A DNA stretch of 64,000 nt from CBDCXF01 sp965223755 (GTDB lineage Bacteria > Acidobacteriota > Thermoanaerobaculia > Multivoradales > JAHEKO01), in assembly GCA_965223755.1 (NCBI GenBank), contig CBDCXF010000002.1:806001-870000 (forward strand). Reading direction: 5' to 3'. A program made the position numbers and the translations under genes. Shown one piece after another: positions 31,989 to 41,172 of the stretch. The notes below the pieces were generated by a model. The model made no database searches and was not told where the DNA came from. It was given only the letters and a program-made list of their open reading frames with translations. Each line of letters starts with the position of its first letter. Position 1 is the first letter of the stretch.

Positions 31989-34919
31989 ATGAAGTCGAAG
32001 TTCTCATTTATGTTGCTGCTGGCGGTCGCGCTGATCGCGGTTCCGTTGGCAGCGCAGAGCACCGGCCGCATCACTGGCACGGTGGAGAGCACCGATGGCG
32101 AAGGCCTGCCGGGTGTGGCGGTTACGTTTGAGTCCGAGAACCTGCAAGGTTCGCGAACCACGGTAACCGGTGCTAGCGGTGACTTCGCGTCCGTGCCGCT
32201 ACCACCGGGCGAATACGATGTCACCTTCCAACTGGAAGGCTTTCAGGCGGTAACCCAACGTGTGCGCGTCAACGCCGCGCAGACCCTGCCCATGGATGTT
32301 TCCTTGGACTCGGCAACGGTTTCCGAAGAAATCGTGGTAACGGGTGAGGCGACCCAATCGATCTCAGAAACCAGCACCAAGGCCTCGACGATTACGGCCG
32401 AGGAATTGGATGACCTGCCGGTCAGCCGCGCACTGGGAACAGCGGTCGCCCTATCTCCGGGCGTTGCCGCGGGTGTCAACGGTGACTCCATCAACGGCGC
32501 CCAGTCCTGGGACAATCTCTATACGCTCAATGGCGTCGTTCTCAACGAAAACATCCGCGGTCAAGAGTTCGAACTCTTCATCGAGGACGAGATTCAAGAG
32601 ACCACGGTGCAGACCGGAGCCATCTCCGCCGAGTACGGCCGCTTCACCGGTGGTGTCGTCAATGCCATCTCCAAGTCGGGCGGCAACAACTTTGAGGGTT
32701 CGGTCCGGTTCACGTTTGACAACGAGGACTGGCTGGGTTCCAACGAGTTCTCTCCCGATGAGCGCGAAGACGAACTCAACCACACGCTGGAAGCCACCGT
32801 TGGCGGGCGCATTCTGCGCGACAAGCTGTGGTTTTTCACCGCTGGTCGCGATCGTTCGGTTGACGGCACCGGGACATCGTTTCTTAACATCTCGTATCCG
32901 ACCGGCAGCGACAACCAGCGCCTGGGCGGCAAGCTCACCCTCGGCCTGACCGAGAAGCACCAGGTACAGGCCGCCTATACTGAAATCGAGAACGATCAGT
33001 TTGGCGTCCCGCACGGTGGCCTCGCCGGCTTCCTGGCGACGGTGGACGACGGCTCGCTCGACGACGTTCGTTCCCTGCCCCAGGAACTCAGCGTATTCCA
33101 ATACACCGGCGTTTTGACACCGAACTTCTTTGTCGAAGGACGCGTCACCGAGCGTCAGTTCTTCTTTGAAGGTTCTGGTGGTGGCGACGCTGCCATCGAC
33201 ACCGGTACCCCGGTTTGGGACATTCCCAACGGCATCATCGTCAACGAGTCGCTGTTCTGCGACGACACCCAGGTGGCTGGATGCATTCCCGAAGAACGCT
33301 CCAACGAGACTTGGTTTGCCAAGGGATCGTACTTTCTCGCTGGCGACAAGGGTTCGCACGACATGGCGTTCGGTGCCGAAAGCTTCACCGACATCCGCGC
33401 TGCCGACAACCATCAGTCGCCCAACGACTTGATGATCTGGAACTTCGCTCCGTCCAACATTGTTGGCGACGAGGTCTTTCCGCTTCTCTTTCCGGGCGCA
33501 ACAACCATTCAGTATCTGCCCATTCTCAACCCAACGCAGGGCACAGACTTCGAGACGCAGTCCGCGTTCTTCAACGACTCGTGGCGCGTCAACGACCGTT
33601 TGAGCCTCAGTCTGGGTGTGCGCTACGACCAGCTCGACGCTGTCAACTCGCTGGGCTTGGCGGTCGCCGACAGCGATTCCGTCAGCCCTCGCCTTGGTGC
33701 TACCTATGACCTGCGTGGTGACGGTGAGCATGTGCTCCACGGCTTCCTCGGCCAGTATGTCGGCCACGCTGCAGGCGGTGTTTTTAATACCTCGTCGCCA
33801 GCGGGAACTCCGGCGCAATTCGGATTCGATTACTTCGGCCCAGATATTGGTTTCTTCGACCCGGTGACCTTCAACCAGTTGGTTTTCGGATGGTTCTTCA
33901 ATGAGTGTCCAAACGCGCTTGCAGACCCGTTCTCATGCTACCTGCTCTATGATGTCGACATCCCGGGAGCAACTACACTTCTGGACGAAGGTTTGGGTTC
34001 GCCGAAGGCAACCGAGATTTCTCTCGGTTACCAGACCAACCTGGGTAACTACGGCGGCATCCGCGTTGACGGCACCGTGCGCGAGTTCTCGGACTTTCTC
34101 CTTGAGCGAGTCGACCTCAGCACCGGACGAGGTACGACCGAAACTGGAGCTCCTTTCGATCTCGGGCTGATCGTCAATGACGACAGTGTTGCTCGCCGCG
34201 ACTACGTCGGCCTCTCGGTCATCACCAACCTGCGGTTCCTGGACGGTCGACTTCGCGTCGGCGCCAACGCCACGGTGTCGCATCTGTACGGCAATGTTGA
34301 CGGTGAAACCGGCGGGTCCGGTGCCATCGCCGACGATGACCAACTGTCGTATCCGGAGTACCGCTTCGCGAACAACGAGCCAGTCGGTGATCTGCTCAAC
34401 GACCAGCGAGTACGCGCGCGTGCGTGGGCGATCTACGATATCTTCTCGAACGATCGTCACACCTTGAGCGTCAGCGCTCTGCAGAGCTTCCTCAGTGGGC
34501 AGCCCTATAACGCCGTTGGCACCGTGGATCCGCGGCCGTACGTGACCAATCCTGGTTACGTGACGCCGCCGGACGACCTCAATTACTTCTTCCGCGGCCG
34601 CGGTGAGTTGACCTCAGACGACATCTCTCGTACCGACCTGCAGTTGAACTATCAAATCAACTTCGGTCGCATTGGTGTCTTCGTGCAACCGGCGGTTACC
34701 AACGTGTTCGACCAGGATGCGGTGGTCTTCCCGAATACCACAGTGACAACTGGTTTCGAGACCGGTTCTCTGTCGAGGTTCAACCCCTTCACCGAAACTC
34801 CGGTGGAAGGCGTGCACTACCGCCTAGGTTCGAACTTCGGTCAGGGTACCGAGGAAGACGACCTCCAGGATGTGCGCGAGTTCAGTATCTCGGCTGGTAT
34901 CCGTTTCAATCCTCGCTAA
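31989..34919 (+). CDS. TonB-dependent receptor with N-terminal carboxypeptidase-regulatory domain (Oar-like, paralogue 3)
   Basis: A 976-residue outer-membrane receptor with a strong ribosome site (AAGGAGGT, five bases before the ATG), suggesting high expression. Residues 1-22 form a signal peptide (MKSKFSFMLLLAVALIAV, cleavage after LAAQ). A regulatory-like domain spans ~25-108 (GRITGTVESTDGEGLPGVAV, LPPGEYDVTFQLEGFQ). A TonB-box-like EEIVVTGE is at ~114. The plug covers ~120-235 (ELDDLPVSRALGTAVALSPG, SAEYGRFTGGVVNAISKSGG). The barrel runs to the end (FSISAGIRFNPR). It shares plug phrases with the 7286 product, so the two are paralogues with different barrels. A terminator follows, then the ASPIC/TPR pair. 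Ligand unknown. Confidence 0.93.
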   Translation: MKSKFSFMLLLAVALIAVPLAAQSTGRITGTVESTDGEGLPGVAVTFESENLQGSRTTVTGASGDFASVPLPPGEYDVTFQLEGFQAVTQRVRVNAAQTLPMDVSLDSATVSEEIVVTGEATQSISETSTKASTITAEELDDLPVSRALGTAVALSPGVAAGVNGDSINGAQSWDNLYTLNGVVLNENIRGQEFELFIEDEIQETTVQTGAISAEYGRFTGGVVNAISKSGGNNFEGSVRFTFDNEDWLGSNEFSPDEREDELNHTLEATVGGRILRDKLWFFTAGRDRSVDGTGTSFLNISYPTGSDNQRLGGKLTLGLTEKHQVQAAYTEIENDQFGVPHGGLAGFLATVDDGSLDDVRSLPQELSVFQYTGVLTPNFFVEGRVTERQFFFEGSGGGDAAIDTGTPVWDIPNGIIVNESLFCDDTQVAGCIPEERSNETWFAKGSYFLAGDKGSHDMAFGAESFTDIRAADNHQSPNDLMIWNFAPSNIVGDEVFPLLFPGATTIQYLPILNPTQGTDFETQSAFFNDSWRVNDRLSLSLGVRYDQLDAVNSLGLAVADSDSVSPRLGATYDLRGDGEHVLHGFLGQYVGHAAGGVFNTSSPAGTPAQFGFDYFGPDIGFFDPVTFNQLVFGWFFNECPNALADPFSCYLLYDVDIPGATTLLDEGLGSPKATEISLGYQTNLGNYGGIRVDGTVREFSDFLLERVDLSTGRGTTETGAPFDLGLIVNDDSVARRDYVGLSVITNLRFLDGRLRVGANATVSHLYGNVDGETGGSGAIADDDQLSYPEYRFANNEPVGDLLNDQRVRARAWAIYDIFSNDRHTLSVSALQSFLSGQPYNAVGTVDPRPYVTNPGYVTPPDDLNYFFRGRGELTSDDISRTDLQLNYQINFGRIGVFVQPAVTNVFDQDAVVFPNTTVTTGFETGSLSRFNPFTETPVEGVHYRLGSNFGQGTEEDDLQDVREFSISAGIRFNPR

Positions 34920-34943
34920 GCGCGGATTTATCAACGGACTTTC

Positions 34944-34975
34944 AAAGGCCCCCGCTCGAGTGGGGGCCTTTTTTT
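34944..34975 (+). terminator. Rho-independent terminator after TonB receptor 31989
   Basis: AAAGGCCCCC pairs with GGGGGCCTTT around a short loop, and the T-run continues to 34975. It lies 24 bases after the stop codon. Confidence 0.93.
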
Positions 34976-34995
34976 GCCTGCTATAAGCTTCGATC

Positions 34996-36741
34996 GTGCG
35001 CCTTTGTTTCGTTTCCGTGCTCTCTTTTATGACCTTGACCTGCGGTGGGGAGAGCCCTTCCGTTGTCGACGCACCGGAGGTTGCATCAACCGCCTACTTC
35101 GCAAATATCGCTGAAGAGTCGGGGGTTCGCTTTCAACACTTCCACGGCGCAGCCGGCGACTTCTACCTCGCCGAAGTAACCGCAGGCGGCGCCGCTTTGC
35201 TCGATTTCGACAATGACGGTGACCTCGATATCTACTTGACTCAGGGCGCCATGCTGCCGCCGGGCCGCAGTTCGACGGACGCGGAATTCCCATTGCCGGA
35301 AGGAGAAATTCCAAGAGATCGGCTGTTTGCCAACCGTCTTGAAAGCGGCGTGCTGAAATTCGAAGATGTCACTGAAGCCGCCGGAATCTCTGCCTTCGGC
35401 TACGGTATGGGAGTGGCCAGCGGCGATTTCAACAACGATGGCCGTCTCGATCTGTACGTAACCAACCTGGAGAGCAATCAGTTGTTTCTAGGTTCCTCCA
35501 ACGGGATTTTTTCCGACGCCACGGCTGAATGGGACGCAGACGATGCTCGCTGGTCCGTGCCCGCGACCGTCGTCGACCTCGACCGTGACGGTTGGCTCGA
35601 TCTCTTTGTCGGTAACTATGTTGACCTCGACATCAACAATCCCAAGCAGTGTTTTCGGGTCACCGGGGCTCGTGACTACTGTGGTCCGCTCGCCTACACC
35701 GAAGTGGGAGATCGGCTGTTTCTGAATCAGCAGGGGCGGTCTTTTCGCGCGGCCACCCGAGACTTCGGCCTCCATCGCGCCTTCGGCTCGGCCTTGGGTT
35801 CGGTCTTCCTCGATGCCAACGGTGACCGGTGGCCCGACCTTTACGTGGCCAACGACGGTCGCCCCAACCAACTGTGGATCAATCAGCAGGGTCAAGGGTT
35901 CGTGGACGAGGCCCTCGAACGCGGTTCCGCCCTCAATGCCGAGGGACAAGCGGAAGCCAGCATGGGAGTGGTCGCTACCGACGTTGACAACGATGGAGAT
36001 GAGGATCTGTTCATGGCTCACCTCGCGGGTGAGACCCACACCGTGTACCGCAACGATGGCAACGGCTATTTTGCAGACACCACCATCGCCATGGGAATGG
36101 CCGCAGCCTCCAAATGGGCCACAGGGTTCGGAGCCCTGTCCTTCGACTACGACAACGATGGCGACCTCGACATCCTCACCGTCAACGGCGCGGTCCAAAT
36201 CATCGAGGAACAGGCCACGCGCGGGGTGCCATACCCTCTGCGCATGCGCAATCAGTTGTTTGCCAATGAGGGCAACAGCTTCGTTGAAGTCTCTGACCAC
36301 GCCGGACCGGCTTTCGAGGTTGAAGAGGTCAGCAGGGGTGCCGCCGCAGGTGACGTCGACAACGACGGTGACATCGATGTCCTGATCTTGAACAACAACG
36401 GCCCAGCAGAGTTGTTGCTCAATCAAGTCGGTCAGGAGCGCAATTGGCTCGGTATCCGGCTGCTCGCCGAGGTCAACGGCGGTTCTCAGCGCGACGCAAT
36501 CGGCGCCCGCGCAGTCCTTACGACCGGCGATGGACGCAAGCTCCACCGCACCGTCGCCACCACCGGCTCCTTCGCTTCGTCGAGCGATCCTCGACTGCTC
36601 TTCGGACTCAGCGACTCCCAGGCTGTCGACCTGGTCGTAACTTGGGTGAGCGGCAAAAGAGAGAGGTTCTCGGAGCTCGTGAGTGGCACCTACCAGACCT
36701 TGGTCGAAGGCACCGGACAACAGATGGACGACACCCAGTGA
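34996..36741 (+). CDS. FG-GAP/VCBS repeat lipoprotein with ASPIC/UnbV domain (paralogue 3)
   Basis: A 581-residue protein from GTG 34996. The lipobox TLTC (Cys16) supports this start. Calcium-loop repeats: DFDNDGDLDIYL, DFNNDGRLDLYV, DLDRDGWLDLFV, DANGDRWPDLYV, DVDNDGDEDLFM, DYDNDGDLDILT, DVDNDGDIDVLI. The Cys pair motif reads CFRVTGARDYCGP. The C-terminal ASPIC/UnbV domain shows WLGIRLLAEVNGG, GARAVLTTGDGRKLHRTV and VDLVVTWVSGKRERF. The stop overlaps the GTG of the TPR lipoprotein gene (GTGA), so the pair is translationally coupled. It stands directly after a TonB receptor and its terminator, repeating the arrangement of the other two cassettes. Function undefined. Confidence 0.9.
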   Translation: MRLCFVSVLSFMTLTCGGESPSVVDAPEVASTAYFANIAEESGVRFQHFHGAAGDFYLAEVTAGGAALLDFDNDGDLDIYLTQGAMLPPGRSSTDAEFPLPEGEIPRDRLFANRLESGVLKFEDVTEAAGISAFGYGMGVASGDFNNDGRLDLYVTNLESNQLFLGSSNGIFSDATAEWDADDARWSVPATVVDLDRDGWLDLFVGNYVDLDINNPKQCFRVTGARDYCGPLAYTEVGDRLFLNQQGRSFRAATRDFGLHRAFGSALGSVFLDANGDRWPDLYVANDGRPNQLWINQQGQGFVDEALERGSALNAEGQAEASMGVVATDVDNDGDEDLFMAHLAGETHTVYRNDGNGYFADTTIAMGMAAASKWATGFGALSFDYDNDGDLDILTVNGAVQIIEEQATRGVPYPLRMRNQLFANEGNSFVEVSDHAGPAFEVEEVSRGAAAGDVDNDGDIDVLILNNNGPAELLLNQVGQERNWLGIRLLAEVNGGSQRDAIGARAVLTTGDGRKLHRTVATTGSFASSSDPRLLFGLSDSQAVDLVVTWVSGKRERFSELVSGTYQTLVEGTGQQMDDTQ

Positions 36742-38666
36742 GATTTCGAGCAAGCATCGGCCTGGTTGTGCTGGCCCTAGTTCCAGCCTGCAGTTCAGTT
36801 GAAGTTGACCGAGCTCAGTTGAGTGTTCCCGAGCCGGACATGTCGCAACTGGAACCCTCTCTTCAAGAGTGGCTGAGTGGCGTTCGCGACGACGTAGCCA
36901 CCAAGCTCGCCGACCCGAAAACCAGCCAGGAGGACCTGGCGCTGGCCTTCGGCGACTTCGGTCAGGTACTGCATGCTTTCGACCTTCGAAATTCCGCCGT
37001 GCAAGCCTATGGAGTGGCGGCGACACTCCAGCCCAAGGAGTTTCGCTGGCCTTATTTTTCGGGTCGAATCAAAGAATTTCTCGGCGAGCTAGATGGAGCC
37101 GAAAACGATCTTCAAACGGCGCTGCAAATCGATGCCGGCATTGCTCATGCCTGGATTCGACTCGGAGACGTACAGCGAGCCAACAACAAGCCAGAGGAAG
37201 CCATCGACAGTTACCGTCGCTCACTCAGATTGACCAACTCGGCGGCAGCTCATTTCGGCCTGGGGCAGGCCCAACTCGCGCTCGAACGCAATGATGAAGC
37301 CATCCACTCCTTTCGCGACGCACTCGTGCTGCAGCCGGCGGCTTCTGCGGTCCGGGGACCTCTAGCGCAAGCTCTGCGCGCGGCCGGTCAAGTCCAGGAG
37401 GCGGACCGTGAACTTCGCCGCAGAGGCCGACAGAGCATCGTCCTCAATGACCCAACGAGCAAGATTCTTTCGGAGGTGAGAACCCTCGGCTCGTACCAAG
37501 CTTTGTTCTCGATGGCGGCCAGCAGCGACCTTTCGCCTGAGGAACTCTTGGGATTCACCCTCACTCAGTTCGGCGATGTAGAGGGGACTGAAGACGTCAT
37601 TGTGCGCGACCTCAATCGACTCGAGCAGGCCAATGAAGAGTCTTCCATCCATCAACGGGCTCGCCTGCACTACTCGCTTGGTGGTCTTCGCGTCTACTTG
37701 GACCAAGATGAGCGGGCGGCGGGCAACTTCTTGCGCGCTTTGCAGCTCGACCCAGAAATGATCGACGCCGACCTCAAGCTCGGCAACCTGCTGGCCCGAC
37801 GAGGTGCCTACCGCAACGCGGTGGTTCGTTACGATCGCGTGCTGACGGTTCGACCCGATGACCTCGACGCTCGTCTCAAGCGGGGGACGGCCCTGCTGAA
37901 TCTACGCCAAGCCCGGCCGGCCATAGAAGATTTCACGCGCGCACTCGAACTCGATCCTGGCGCGGCGGTCGCTCATGTCCGGCTTGCAGAGTTGGCCGAC
38001 GCAACCGGCAACAGTCAGCGCGCCGAGCGGTTGTTCCAACGAGCGCTCGAAGAGCCCGCTCTGGACCCGCGCGGAGCGGCGCTGGTTGGACGCGGCTACG
38101 CCGATTTCCTCGTTCGCCATCAACGTTTCGAAGAGGGCATCCGAGCCCTTCAGAGTACTCTCGAACAAGACCGAACCTTGACGTCGGCGAGGCTGCGGCT
38201 CGCCGACCTCCTTGCCCATCTGCAGAGATACGACGAGGCTCTGGTGGAATTCGACCAGGTCGTTGCTGACCAGCCTTCGAACCCAACAGCTCATCTTCAC
38301 CGCGCCGCGGTATTGCTGCTGACCGAGCAATGGTTAGAAGCCATCGAGGCTCTCGAGGTCGCGGTCGACTTAGTTCCCCACAACCGCAAGCTCGAGCATC
38401 AGCTCGCCCGAGTGCTCGCTGCCAATCCACAGGAGCGGGACCCCGCACGAGCCCTGTCGCTCATTCTTCCGCTGCATGAAGAAACGCCGACGCCTGCCAC
38501 TGCTGTGACCATGAGCTTGGCCTTGGCGGCGCAAGAGCGCTTCGAGGACGCCCTTGCTCTCGAACGAGAGCTGAATCCAGCCCCAACCCAACAAAGACGC
38601 CTCGCTCGCTACCAAAACAATCAACCGTACATTACCGACAACCCCGCTGAACTCATTGTCCAGTAG
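36738..38666 (+). CDS. TPR lipoprotein (paralogue 4)
   Basis: GTG 36738 overlaps the previous stop (GTGA) and gives a lipoprotein signal (SIGLVVLALVPAC, Cys18); the longer upstream open frame lies inside the ASPIC gene. The product is 642 residues of TPR helices (HAWIRLGDVQRANNKPEEAI, FGLGQAQLALERNDEAIHSF, VHLRLAELADATGNSQ-like units). The C-terminal module is present in a variant form (LARVLAANPQERDPARALSL, then a tail LARYQNNQP). It is the partner of the 34996 ASPIC lipoprotein. It converges with serS, 95 bases between stops and no clear terminator. Predicted outer-membrane or periplasmic scaffold. Confidence 0.88.
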   Translation: MRFRASIGLVVLALVPACSSVEVDRAQLSVPEPDMSQLEPSLQEWLSGVRDDVATKLADPKTSQEDLALAFGDFGQVLHAFDLRNSAVQAYGVAATLQPKEFRWPYFSGRIKEFLGELDGAENDLQTALQIDAGIAHAWIRLGDVQRANNKPEEAIDSYRRSLRLTNSAAAHFGLGQAQLALERNDEAIHSFRDALVLQPAASAVRGPLAQALRAAGQVQEADRELRRRGRQSIVLNDPTSKILSEVRTLGSYQALFSMAASSDLSPEELLGFTLTQFGDVEGTEDVIVRDLNRLEQANEESSIHQRARLHYSLGGLRVYLDQDERAAGNFLRALQLDPEMIDADLKLGNLLARRGAYRNAVVRYDRVLTVRPDDLDARLKRGTALLNLRQARPAIEDFTRALELDPGAAVAHVRLAELADATGNSQRAERLFQRALEEPALDPRGAALVGRGYADFLVRHQRFEEGIRALQSTLEQDRTLTSARLRLADLLAHLQRYDEALVEFDQVVADQPSNPTAHLHRAAVLLLTEQWLEAIEALEVAVDLVPHNRKLEHQLARVLAANPQERDPARALSLILPLHEETPTPATAVTMSLALAAQERFEDALALERELNPAPTQQRRLARYQNNQPYITDNPAELIVQ

Positions 38667-38761
38667 GCTCGGCCCAGCCAGACTGTCTCTTTCAAGCGGG
38701 AACCGCGCCGCAACCTCTTGACCGCCCAGGTCGCCAAAAACCACTGGCCTGCCAAAGATCG

Positions 38762-40039
38762 CTAGTTGGCCGAAATTCGTTCTTCGCCTGCCATATAGGG
38801 ACGCAACGCTTCTGGAATGACGATACTGCCGTCCGCTTGCTGGTAGTTCTCAAGCACGGCCACAAGGGTACGGCCCACGGCCAAGCCGGATCCGTTGAGG
38901 GTATGAGCGTAGCGGTTGTTTCCATCGGCGTCGCGATAGCGGATGCCCGCGCGCCGAGCTTGGAACGAGGTGCAATTGCTACACGATGAGATCTCTCGGT
39001 AGGCATCTTGGGCTGGTAGCCAGACTTCGAGGTCGTAGGTTTTGGCGGCCGAAAATCCCGTATCTCCGGTGGAAAGCGTGACCACGCGGTACGGCAGCTC
39101 CAGCCGTTGGAGAATGGTCTCGGCGTGACCGGTCAGCTCTTCAAGGATGTCAAAGCTGGATTCGGCATCGGTGATCGCCACCAGCTCCACTTTGTTGAAT
39201 TGGTGCAGCCGGATTAAACCGCGTACATCTTTGCCATAAGAGCCGGCCTCCGCTCGGAAACACGGTGTGTAGGCGGTATACCTCAATGGCATCTGATCCG
39301 GATTCAGGACTTCGCCAGCATGGAGGTTGGTGAGCGGTACTTCGGCGGTGGGGATCAGATGAAACCGACCCCCCTCGACATGAAATAGGTCTTCGCCGAA
39401 CTTGGGGAGTTGTCCGGTGCCGATCAGCGCCTCGGTGTTGACCATGAAGGGTGGAATGGCCTCGGTGTAACCGTGCTCGCGAGTCTGAATATCGAGCATG
39501 AACTGAATCAACGCCCGCTCAAGACGAGCGCCGGCACCAAGGTAGACGACAAAACGCGCGCCGGCCAGTTTGGCGGCCCGTTCAAAATCGAGGATTCCAA
39601 GCTGTGTGCCGAGATCCCAATGCGCCTGAGGCTCGAAGTCAAACTGGCGAGGTTCACCGACAATCCGTTCGACGCGATTGTCGGCTTCGTCCACTCCGAC
39701 CGGTACCGATTCGTGAGGCAGGTTGGGAAAGCCCAGCTCTCCATCGGCGAGTTCGGTAGCGATCTCCTCTAGGCGCTGTTCCTGCTCGGCGATGCGACCT
39801 TTGAGGGCCGCGACTCGTTCGATTTCGTCGCTGGCGTCTTCGCCATTTTGCTTGCGCTGGCCAATCGCTTTGCTGGCTTGATTGCGCTCGGCCTTGGCTT
39901 GTTCAACTTCAACTTGCAGCTCTCGACGTTGGCGGTCGCGCTTCAGCCAAGCATCCACAAGACCGAGATCGACACCTCGATCTTCGAAGCCTTTTCGCAG
40001 CTCAGGACTGTTCTGACGGAGTCGCTCGCGCGCCAACAT
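38762..40039 (-). CDS. serS: Seryl-tRNA synthetase
   Basis: 425 residues, the normal bacterial length. It charges tRNA-Ser with serine in the cytoplasm. The N-terminal ~110 residues form the antiparallel coiled-coil arm (LKRDRQRRELQVEVEQAKAE and EIERVAALKGRIAEQEQRLE). The class II core follows: motif 2 FRAEAGSYGKDVRGLIRLHQ, the serine-binding stretch GDTGFSAAKTYDLEVWLP with SSCSNC, and motif 3 NGSGLAVGRTLVAVLEN. ATG 40039 gives the usual N-terminus (MLARERLRQNSPELRK). It is the last gene of the long leftward run, 23 bases after pdxA. Identification is secure. Confidence 0.97.
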   Translation of the reverse strand: MLARERLRQNSPELRKGFEDRGVDLGLVDAWLKRDRQRRELQVEVEQAKAERNQASKAIGQRKQNGEDASDEIERVAALKGRIAEQEQRLEEIATELADGELGFPNLPHESVPVGVDEADNRVERIVGEPRQFDFEPQAHWDLGTQLGILDFERAAKLAGARFVVYLGAGARLERALIQFMLDIQTREHGYTEAIPPFMVNTEALIGTGQLPKFGEDLFHVEGGRFHLIPTAEVPLTNLHAGEVLNPDQMPLRYTAYTPCFRAEAGSYGKDVRGLIRLHQFNKVELVAITDAESSFDILEELTGHAETILQRLELPYRVVTLSTGDTGFSAAKTYDLEVWLPAQDAYREISSCSNCTSFQARRAGIRYRDADGNNRYAHTLNGSGLAVGRTLVAVLENYQQADGSIVIPEALRPYMAGEERISAN

Positions 40040-40062
40040 TGAGGCAGTCTAGCACTGGGTTT

Positions 40063-41172
40063 TTAGGTCGATTGCCGGACCAGATCGGCTGCAGCGTGGA
40101 GCGCCAGCCGCATCGGTTGACAGTCCGCAACCCCTTGCCCCGCAAGGTCGAACGCGGTCCCATGATCGACCGAAGTGCGCACGTAGGGGAGGCCCATCGT
40201 CCAGTTGACAGCAGAACCAAACGCCAACGTCTTCACCGCGATCAAGCCTTGATCGTGGTAGAGAGCGTAGACCCAGTCGAATTCCCCTTTCTCTGCCCGG
40301 GCAAAGACGGAGTCGGGACTATGCGGGCCGCTGACGGAAATTCCCAAGTCCGCAGCCTGCCGAACGGCAACCTCCACAACCGCAGCATCTTCACTGCCGA
40401 GAAGACCACCTTCCCCGGCGTGCGGATTGAGGCCGGCCACGGCGACGTTGGCACCTGGCCGGTGACGAGCGAGGCAGGCGAGCCCGGCCACGATTTCCTC
40501 ACTGCGAACTTCGGAGATGGCCTGACGGAGTGGCACATGTACGCTGTGCAGCACGACGTTGAGGCGCTCGGTCAAGAAAGCCATCAAGTAGTCATACCGG
40601 TAACGATCCAAGCCTGCCCGCCGGGCCAAATGGTCCGTGTGCCCGCGAAATCCGATCTCACCTGAACTATGAATGGCTTGCTTCGAGACCGGGGCGGTGA
40701 CAATGGCGTCAACCAAGCCACGTTCTGCCCAATCGGCGGCACAGTTGATGGCGGCCAAGGCCGCGCGAGCATCCTTTGCGTCGGGTTGTCCGGGTTCAAC
40801 AACGCGGTCTTTTGCCACGGGATCGAACGCCGCAACTGGACCGCCTTGTAAAGGTGGCTCGTCGACCCACTCGAGGCGTACCCAATCGAGGTCCGGCAGG
40901 CGTTCGCGCCACCAGTCAGCGACGCTACGCTCTATGACCAGAACCAGTCGTGAGCCGTCCAGAGGGCCGCTCTTCGTATCGGGATCCAGAACGCTCCGCA
41001 GGACGACCTCCGGGCCGATTCCAGCCGGATCACCTTGCGTGACCGCGATTAAAGGTCGCGACGGCGACGTTTGAGTTCCTCTTCTTTGAACATGTAGCGG
41101 ATGTGCTTCTTGAACAACAATAAGCTCGGTGCTCCGGTGCGATTGAGTTTGATGGCGTTCTTGTCGTACCAC
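40063..41172 (-). CDS. pdxA: 4-hydroxythreonine-4-phosphate dehydrogenase
   Basis: Catalyses the NAD-dependent oxidation of 4-phosphohydroxy-threonine in pyridoxal-phosphate synthesis (DXP-dependent route). Seen: PLIAVTQGDPAGIGPEVV at the conserved N-terminus, metal-binding GHTDHLARR, and NPHAGEGGLLGSED with YHDQGLIAVKTL near the end. The start is a puzzle. The conserved part begins at about 41055, right at the hfq stop, but no ATG, GTG or TTG occurs in frame between there and GTG 41172, which lies 124 bases inside hfq. Either a non-standard codon (ATC 41049 or ATT further up) is used by coupling to hfq, or a long N-terminal extension is made. Coordinates use GTG 41172. Confidence 0.9.
   Translation of the reverse strand: MVRQERHQTQSHRSTELIVVQEAHPLHVQRRGTQTSPSRPLIAVTQGDPAGIGPEVVLRSVLDPDTKSGPLDGSRLVLVIERSVADWWRERLPDLDWVRLEWVDEPPLQGGPVAAFDPVAKDRVVEPGQPDAKDARAALAAINCAADWAERGLVDAIVTAPVSKQAIHSSGEIGFRGHTDHLARRAGLDRYRYDYLMAFLTERLNVVLHSVHVPLRQAISEVRSEEIVAGLACLARHRPGANVAVAGLNPHAGEGGLLGSEDAAVVEVAVRQAADLGISVSGPHSPDSVFARAEKGEFDWVYALYHDQGLIAVKTLAFGSAVNWTMGLPYVRTSVDHGTAFDLAGQGVADCQPMRLALHAAADLVRQST

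Noticed and set aside
32451..37026. Long antisense frames opposite the TonB receptor and ASPIC genes (455 and 512 residues)
   Set aside because: Composition mirrors the acidic repeat codons on the coding strand; no start context or domain supports them.
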